This document shows positions 59,351 to 64,000 of a stretch of 64,000 nt of DNA, one piece after another. The stretch's first letter is position 1; every line of letters begins with the position of its first letter. This DNA is from Mesolinea sp040772305 (GTDB taxonomy: Bacteria > Chloroflexota > Anaerolineae > Anaerolineales > Anaerolineaceae), in NCBI GenBank assembly GCA_040772305.1, contig JAXGYK010000002.1:124001-188000 (forward strand), read 5' to 3'. The translations under genes and the position numbers were made by a program. Below the pieces are notes generated by a model that had not been told where the DNA came from, made no database searches, and worked only from the letters and a program-made list of their open reading frames with translations.

Positions 59351-59938
59351 CTATTCTGGCTCTGCAGAAATCTCCTGGAAATCCTGTACTTGGTAAAGGC
59401 TAATGTCTAAAAGTTCTTTCCGCCAAATTTCGGCAGGTAAACCAGCCTTCTGACAAAGATGGTTTAAAAACTGCGCAGGATCAGGCAGCTGTTCCCAAAC
59501 CTGAGGCAGAAAGGTCGCTCTTTTGGAACCCAGCCCTAAAACCACGCCATCTATGCCTGGCCGTAGCAAGCGAGGCAGCTGCTTTGGGTCTGTGTATTCA
59601 AGTGCTGTTTGAGGCGTCAGGTAAGAGACCTCAATGTGGATAAGGGGGAGTTCTGAGGGCTGTACTGGCCGAAAGCGCGGGTCGCGCAGCGCAGCGTCAA
59701 GGGCATGTGCCTGCACATCTTGGGCTAGCGGCCGCCAGGCCTCGAGGGAACCAATGCAGCCGCGCAAGTCTCCGTCTATTGTTAATGTTACAAAAGATGC
59801 ACCTGGAACTTGCAGTTCGTCGGGAAGATCCGCAAGGTTTAAGCTGGGGACCTGCTTACCATTTACAGCAAGCATCAGAGCTTCGCGTGCGATTTCAAGT
59901 AACTGCTTTTGGGCAGCAAGTGTCAGTTTTTGTGGCAT
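59351..59938 (-). CDS. AMMECR1 domain protein (AmmeMemoRadiSam system protein A)
   Basis: The 195-residue protein is a stand-alone AMMECR1 domain, with the family signature LRGCIGSLEAWRPL (about 59-72), DPRFRPVQPSELP (about 87-99), HIEVSYLTP and GVVLGLGSKRATFLPQVWEQLPDP. In many anaerobes it occurs with a MEMO and a radical-SAM protein, thought to act in a radical modification pathway. Those partners are not in this window. GGAGG and TATAAT precede the start, and the gene is divergent from the amidase gene. Confidence 0.93.
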   Translation of the reverse strand: MPQKLTLAAQKQLLEIAREALMLAVNGKQVPSLNLADLPDELQVPGASFVTLTIDGDLRGCIGSLEAWRPLAQDVQAHALDAALRDPRFRPVQPSELPLIHIEVSYLTPQTALEYTDPKQLPRLLRPGIDGVVLGLGSKRATFLPQVWEQLPDPAQFLNHLCQKAGLPAEIWRKELLDISLYQVQDFQEISAEPE

Positions 59939-60024
59939 GGGTTTTGCACCTCCAATTAGTCAACTCCATGATAAATTATAGGGTTATAAAAACATAATTG
60001 TCAAAGACGTTATAGTTAAATTAT

Positions 60025-60987
60025 ATGGGTGAAAAAATAGAGGATAACAACAGCAATACAGAGGAATTCTCTTCTGGTGATGCCGTTTCAGATGAGTGTT
60101 TGCCTATTGCGCAGGAGGCACCGGTTGAATCGGTACCAGATCAGATAGCAGAGCCAAAACCACGCAAAAAAATTCAGGCGCAAGCGCGCCGCCGGCCTAC
60201 TGCTTTACGGATTACGGTTCAAGCACTTGGCACCACCTTTTTGGCAGCTTTCATTGTGGCCACCTTGTTTTCGGTTTGGTTACCGGGGACTACAGTTGCC
60301 GAACACTTAGAACCGGAAGTAATAAGCGCGCTTGCGATGCCTACGCAATCACGCATCCGCGACACCTTAGCTGCGGAAGAACCCAGACGCTGGCCAAGCA
60401 ACCGGATAGGTATTGTTATTGGTCATCGGGCCTATAACGAAGGTTTTACATGCGGTGGCGAGCTGACTGAACTGGCAGTAAATACCGAAGTAGCAACCTA
60501 CCTCCAGCAAAAGCTGCTCAAAGAGGGCTACGAGGTTGTAATGCTGGACGAGTTTGACCTTGCCTTAAGTGGTTTTGAAGCGAATGCGCTGGTTTCGATC
60601 CATACAGATACCTGCGATTACATTAATGATACGGCTACCGGTTTTAAGGTGGCAGCTGTGATGGCCCAGAAGGATCAGGCTGAGGCTGAACGCCTTGCAG
60701 CGTGTATTGCCGACCGCTATGCTCAAGTAACCAAGATGCAGTATCATTACCAGTCTGTGACGAACGATATGAGTTATTTACATGCCTTTTCTGAGATTAA
60801 CCCCCATACTCCCGCAGCGGTTATTGAACTGGGTTACCTTAACCTGGATCAGCAAATTCTAAAAAACAATCCGGAAGAACTCGCTGAAGGCGTATTTCAG
60901 GGCATACAATGTTTTATGCTGGATGAAGCAATCTCTACGACCGAAACACCAGTGCTGCCTGAGACGAGCGGAACACCAAGGCCATGA
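60025..60987 (+). CDS. N-acetylmuramoyl-L-alanine amidase (Amidase_3), membrane anchored
   Basis: The 320-residue protein has an acidic cytoplasmic head, a membrane helix (about 69-92, TVQALGTTFLAAFIVATLFSVWL) and an amidase_3 domain. Zinc ligands and catalytic residues appear as IGHRAYNEG (about 135), the Glu of GGELTE, SIHTD (about 193) and the Glu of VIELGYLN (about 272). It cleaves the stem peptide from peptidoglycan. TATAGT lies eight bases before the ATG without a clear ribosome site. The following L,D-transpeptidase gene overlaps by four bases. Confidence 0.87.
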   Translation: MGEKIEDNNSNTEEFSSGDAVSDECLPIAQEAPVESVPDQIAEPKPRKKIQAQARRRPTALRITVQALGTTFLAAFIVATLFSVWLPGTTVAEHLEPEVISALAMPTQSRIRDTLAAEEPRRWPSNRIGIVIGHRAYNEGFTCGGELTELAVNTEVATYLQQKLLKEGYEVVMLDEFDLALSGFEANALVSIHTDTCDYINDTATGFKVAAVMAQKDQAEAERLAACIADRYAQVTKMQYHYQSVTNDMSYLHAFSEINPHTPAAVIELGYLNLDQQILKNNPEELAEGVFQGIQCFMLDEAISTTETPVLPETSGTPRP

Positions 60988-62213
60988 GCACAGACATTCA
61001 AGCCCTTATCCATGAGGCTAAAACAGCAATTTTAGCTGGCGAAAAGGCCAAAGCAGCCCATTTGGCACAGTTGGCATTAGAAGCTGATCCTAACAGCCTT
61101 GATGCACTCTTAATCATGGCTGGAGTTTCGGACCCCCAGGCCAGTCTGGTATTCCTGAACAAGGTACTTGAACTGGACCCAGATAACATAACAGCCCATC
61201 AAGCTTTGCATTGGGCTGGTCAAACCTTGAGGAAACGCTCTGCAGCTTCTTGGAAGCCAGAAAACGCATCCACTGCGGCACCGCAGCCAAGGCAGACATC
61301 CAGACAACCCAGACCCAGGTCGACTTTGGGCGTTGCGATGGGCTTACTGGTAGTCGTCATGCTTTTCTTTATGGCTTATGCAACCAACCTGGGGCCGGCG
61401 ATAGAAGCATTCTTTCGACCGCGGCCAAAGGCTACTCTTGTAACTCCCACGCGGGATATTCTTTCATTGGCACAAGCTACCTTAACCCGTATTGCGGCAG
61501 AAGCAGCCTACTTACAGGAGGCTACTCCTTCACCAGCAGCAGATACTGCAGTTCCGCTCCCCAGTGAAACAGCCGTTCCAAGTCCTGTCCCAAGCAATAC
61601 GGCCATGCCTCCAACAGCTACTTTGACTCCAACACCTACGCTTGCGCCTACTGAAGCTCCTTCACAAGCAAGTCCTACTGCTGTGACCGAGCCGGAATTT
61701 GACCCAACCAGTGGCCTGCCTGTTATTCAAATTACGCCAATTGCCTATTTAACTGAACCAGACCCCACGCGCGACCCCGATGAAATTCCAGTAGTAGAAA
61801 TTCAGGAAGTAGCATATAGCGAAGAATATACTGTTTACGAAGCTCCTTCAAATCCTTTAGGTACCAAATGGATTGATGTGGACTTAAGTCAGCAGGTTCT
61901 GTACGCCTATGAAGGGGACACTGCGGTAGCCAGCTTTTATGTGTCGACCGGCCTGCCTGACACCCCTACTGTAACCGGGAGTTATTATGTGTACGTTAAG
62001 TTGCCCTCGACACGAATGAGGGGCCCTGGATACGATCTCCCAAATGTACCTTATACAATGTATTTCTATAAAGGATATGGAATTCATGGTACATATTGGC
62101 ATAGCAACTTTGGCACCCCGATGAGTCACGGCTGTATTAACATGGAAACCAGTAGTGCTGCATGGCTCTATGATTGGGCATATGTTGGAATTTTAGTAAA
62201 TATCCATTATTAA
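60984..62213 (+). CDS. L,D-transpeptidase (YkuD) with TPR head and membrane anchor
   Basis: The 409-residue protein begins with a short TPR-like region (about 4-85, cytoplasmic) and has one membrane helix (about 113-135). A Pro/Thr-rich linker (about 155-245) leads to a C-terminal YkuD domain, with IDVDLSQQVLYAYEGD, GIHGTYWHSNFGTPMSHGCINM (catalytic Cys about 390). It makes 3-3 type peptidoglycan cross-links or attaches proteins to the wall. It overlaps the amidase gene by four bases and is followed closely by a second YkuD gene. The three form a wall-remodelling operon. Confidence 0.9.
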   Translation: MSTDIQALIHEAKTAILAGEKAKAAHLAQLALEADPNSLDALLIMAGVSDPQASLVFLNKVLELDPDNITAHQALHWAGQTLRKRSAASWKPENASTAAPQPRQTSRQPRPRSTLGVAMGLLVVVMLFFMAYATNLGPAIEAFFRPRPKATLVTPTRDILSLAQATLTRIAAEAAYLQEATPSPAADTAVPLPSETAVPSPVPSNTAMPPTATLTPTPTLAPTEAPSQASPTAVTEPEFDPTSGLPVIQITPIAYLTEPDPTRDPDEIPVVEIQEVAYSEEYTVYEAPSNPLGTKWIDVDLSQQVLYAYEGDTAVASFYVSTGLPDTPTVTGSYYVYVKLPSTRMRGPGYDLPNVPYTMYFYKGYGIHGTYWHSNFGTPMSHGCINMETSSAAWLYDWAYVGILVNIHY

Positions 62214-62221
62214 TTAAAGTT

Positions 62222-63250
62222 ATGATGAATCAGTATACACGACGCGATTTTTTGAAGTTTTTAAGCACTGCCTCACTTGCAGCAGCATTACCCCTGGGAA
62301 CGGGGCTACACAAACCAGATGAGATTAACCTGCTTGCAGGCTTAGACTTGGGAAGAGTTTGTTTTTGGGACATCCTTGTTTACAAAGAACCAAGTGTACG
62401 CTCGGGTGTGAGCGCTTTTCTTAAATACGACGACATTATCAGGCTTTCCGAACTCATTGTGGCGGACGACACCATGGGCAAACCCCGTGGATGGTACAAA
62501 CTGGATGATGAGCAATTTGTTGAAGCAGGTTGGATACAGCGGGTTCGTTTTCAACGAAATACACCCGTGAAGAAAATCCCGGAAGGCGGCTGTTTAGGGG
62601 AGCTGACCGTTCCAATGATTGATGTTTACCAGGCTCCCAGCAAAGGGAAGACATTTCGACGGTATTATTATTCGGCTACTTTTTGGGTGGTGGAAGTCTG
62701 TGAAGACGACCTGGGTTCACCTTGGTATGCTTTATTGGATGACGTAAGTGGTCAAAAATATTGGGTTCCTGCTTATAGTATCCGTATGGTCACTCCCGAT
62801 GAGTTGACGCCACTTTCTCCGCATTTAGCACTGGAAGAAAAACATATTGAGCTGGATTTAACTGAGCAAAAGGTGCGAGCTTTCGAAAAAGGTCAACAAG
62901 TTTTTGAAACTGTGGTTTCAACAGGTCTTTATCGTGGCTCTACTCCTTTGGGCAATTTTGAAACGAAACGTAAACGCCCTACTCGCCGAATGGTCAATGC
63001 ACCGGAACTTGATAACCACTATGACCTGCCTGGAGTACCCTGGGTTTCGTACTTTACGGCTGACGGGGTTGCCTTTCATGGTGCGTATTGGCATGCCAAC
63101 TGGGGCCAGCGCATGAGCAATGGATGCATTAATATGCTCTCGGATGATGCTAAGTGGATTTATCGCTGGTGTGATCCCAGTGTCCCTTTTGACAAACTCT
63201 ATTATGAAGAGCAGCATGGGACTCGTGTGGTAGTTACTGGGTACGCTTAA
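62222..63250 (+). CDS. L,D-transpeptidase (YkuD) with twin-arginine-type signal
   Basis: I start at the ATG at 62222 (a second ATG follows directly), 8 bp after the previous stop. A longer frame overlaps that gene. The N-terminus is MMNQYTRRDFLKFLSTASLAAALPLGTG, a Tat-like signal. An SH3-like region (about 95-195) precedes the YkuD domain, with HIELDLTEQKVRAFEKGQQVFET and FHGAYWHANWGQRMSNGCINM (Cys about residue 300). The usual SHGC is SNGC here, a known natural variation. Tat export is inferred from RRDF. It is the third gene of the wall operon. Confidence 0.88.
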   Translation: MMNQYTRRDFLKFLSTASLAAALPLGTGLHKPDEINLLAGLDLGRVCFWDILVYKEPSVRSGVSAFLKYDDIIRLSELIVADDTMGKPRGWYKLDDEQFVEAGWIQRVRFQRNTPVKKIPEGGCLGELTVPMIDVYQAPSKGKTFRRYYYSATFWVVEVCEDDLGSPWYALLDDVSGQKYWVPAYSIRMVTPDELTPLSPHLALEEKHIELDLTEQKVRAFEKGQQVFETVVSTGLYRGSTPLGNFETKRKRPTRRMVNAPELDNHYDLPGVPWVSYFTADGVAFHGAYWHANWGQRMSNGCINMLSDDAKWIYRWCDPSVPFDKLYYEEQHGTRVVVTGYA

Positions 63251-63318
63251 ACGTTAATCCTGCGTTTATACTCTATGGCTATAATTACCTTGCAAGCGTT
63301 AAGCTTGAAAGGTAAAAG

Positions 63319-63744
63319 ATGGAAAAAGCAATTTTTGAAGGTTTAGTTTTTGATATGAATGAGCAACAGCTGCCGGTGACCTATTTGGGTCTGGAGGCAT
63401 TTTATGTCTTGGATGATGATGGCTTTATGCGTCATATTCCCGCTGCTCAGGTGGACGAACAGGTGTGGAATGCGATGTCCGCTCATGTTGAAGGAAAGGA
63501 AGACCTTTTAAGTGAGCAAGCTGCCCGGATGATGGGCCAAGAAGACCCATTTTCTGTTGCAGTAATACGTTCTCAGTTTAAAAACAGAAACAAACAGTTT
63601 GAGGAGTTACGTAAAGTAGGATTGCCTCTGGATGCCCGTGAATACCTGGGAATGATGGGCTTTAAAATCATTGTGGACCATCATGGTGATGTGGTTGAGT
63701 TTAATCAACCCGGTATTTTGGATCCTGGCGATGGAGAGGCGTAA
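63319..63744 (+). CDS. Hypothetical soluble protein, 141 residues
   Basis: I do not recognise a family. The protein is acidic, without membrane segments or cysteines. It begins MEKAIFEGLVFDMNEQQLPV and ends FNQPGILDPGDGEA. AAAGG lies seven bases before the ATG and TATAAT about 40 bases further up. It is followed within 15 bp by a thioredoxin-like gene, so the two may be co-expressed. Confidence 0.7.
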   Translation: MEKAIFEGLVFDMNEQQLPVTYLGLEAFYVLDDDGFMRHIPAAQVDEQVWNAMSAHVEGKEDLLSEQAARMMGQEDPFSVAVIRSQFKNRNKQFEELRKVGLPLDAREYLGMMGFKIIVDHHGDVVEFNQPGILDPGDGEA

Positions 63745-63758
63745 GAGACGAATACAAG

Positions 63759-64000
63759 ATGATGACTTCGAGCCATATTATTGATGTGAGCGAAGAAAGC
63801 TTCGAGATAGAAGTTCTCGGGTATTCTGCGCGCGCACCAGTGGTGATTGATTTCTGGGCGCCATGGTCCATTTCGTGCCGGGTGCAAAGCCCCATCTTGG
63901 CTGCCTTGGCGTTGGAAGGGCAGGGGCAATTTCGCTTGGCACGGGTGAACGTAGAAGAGCAGCCACGCTTGGCGGAACGTTTGAAAGTTACCAGCGTACC
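63759..64000 (+). CDS. Thioredoxin-domain protein, partial (CnoX/YbbN-like)
   Basis: The frame starts at one of two adjacent ATGs (63759 or 63762) and runs off the right edge after about 80 residues. VVIDFWAPWSISCRVQSPILAALA is a thioredoxin active-site strand in which WCGPC is changed to WSISC, leaving only the second cysteine. NVEEQPRLAERLKVTSV matches the rest of the fold. Homologues with SxxC and a C-terminal TPR part (CnoX/YbbN) are chaperedoxins working with GroEL. The rest of the gene is needed to confirm this. Confidence 0.75.
   Translation, partial: MMTSSHIIDVSEESFEIEVLGYSARAPVVIDFWAPWSISCRVQSPILAALALEGQGQFRLARVNVEEQPRLAERLKVTSV

Noticed and set aside
1..64000. tRNA genes, CRISPR arrays, prophage or replication origin
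   Set aside because: No cloverleaf, regularly spaced repeat, phage structural gene or DnaA-box cluster was recognised by eye. A tRNAscan or CRISPR search would settle this.

Overview
The window looks like a chromosomal segment of an anaerobic Chloroflexota bacterium, most likely class Anaerolineae. This is inferred, not proven. The reasons are Pro/Thr-rich linkers after a single membrane anchor in many envelope proteins, TPR proteins of the same style, two LytR-CpsA-Psr proteins, a CdaA/CdaR c-di-AMP module with PII-like receptors, a groESL operon under a perfect CIRCE, and no outer-membrane or LPS genes. Most genes are housekeeping and tightly packed. No tRNA, rRNA or CRISPR array was recognised.

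Layout. 1-2.5 kb: minus-strand genes for secreted InlB/Flg_new-repeat proteins, one running off the left edge and one broken by an in-frame TAG. 2.6-3.85 kb: a 1200-bp insertion sequence with a perfect 15-bp target duplication. 4.4-6.4 kb: MFS transporter and trmD. 6.8-9.5 kb: two TPR proteins. 9.5-11.6 kb: groES-groEL. 11.8-14.5 kb: ferritin-like/VIT1 iron protein, PpiC lipoprotein and a membrane-anchored Pro/Thr protein. 14.5-22.2 kb: minus-strand run of DUF711, SpoU methyltransferase, phosphoesterase, GT2 and GT-C glycosyltransferases, ABC-F ATPase and GNAT acetyltransferase. 22.9-24.7 kb: cstA, split by a -1 frameshift at A_AAA_AAG. 25.0-26.0 kb: a second type of IS with 26-bp flanking repeats. 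26.5-29.3 kb: an opine-dehydrogenase-like gene with a cobalamin-binding mutase-like gene. 29.5-50 kb: CAP/LysM protein, serS, rlmB, cysS, a PIN-TRAM protein, lepB, der, cdaR-like, cdaA, coaE, tilS, two LCP proteins, a decayed tyrosine recombinase, a sensor-kinase-like protein and gltX. 50.5-52.5 kb: an ATP-grasp/esterase pair. 53.4-57 kb: ftcD, dcd, a YcgN-like protein and two tandem DarA-type receptors. 57.4-59.3 kb: a DUF4013 membrane gene interrupted by a second, inverted copy of the 1200-bp IS. 59.3-64 kb: AMMECR1 protein, an amidase, two L,D-transpeptidases, a hypothetical protein and a partial thioredoxin-like protein.

Connections. The cell-envelope theme runs through much of the window: LCP proteins, amidase, L,D-transpeptidases, CAP/LysM protein, glycosyltransferases and signal peptidase. 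c-di-AMP synthesis (cdaA/cdaR, 38-40 kb) and likely sensing (tandem PII-like proteins, 56.4-57 kb) are both present. Several minus- and plus-strand genes have a TATAAT-like box only 6-8 nt before the start codon and no Shine-Dalgarno sequence, which suggests that leaderless transcripts are common here. The most unusual items are the two IS types with long target duplications (15 and 26 bp), a transposase frame with no stop codon inside its element, the slippery-site split in cstA, and the little-characterised ATP-grasp/esterase and cobalamin/opine-dehydrogenase pairs.
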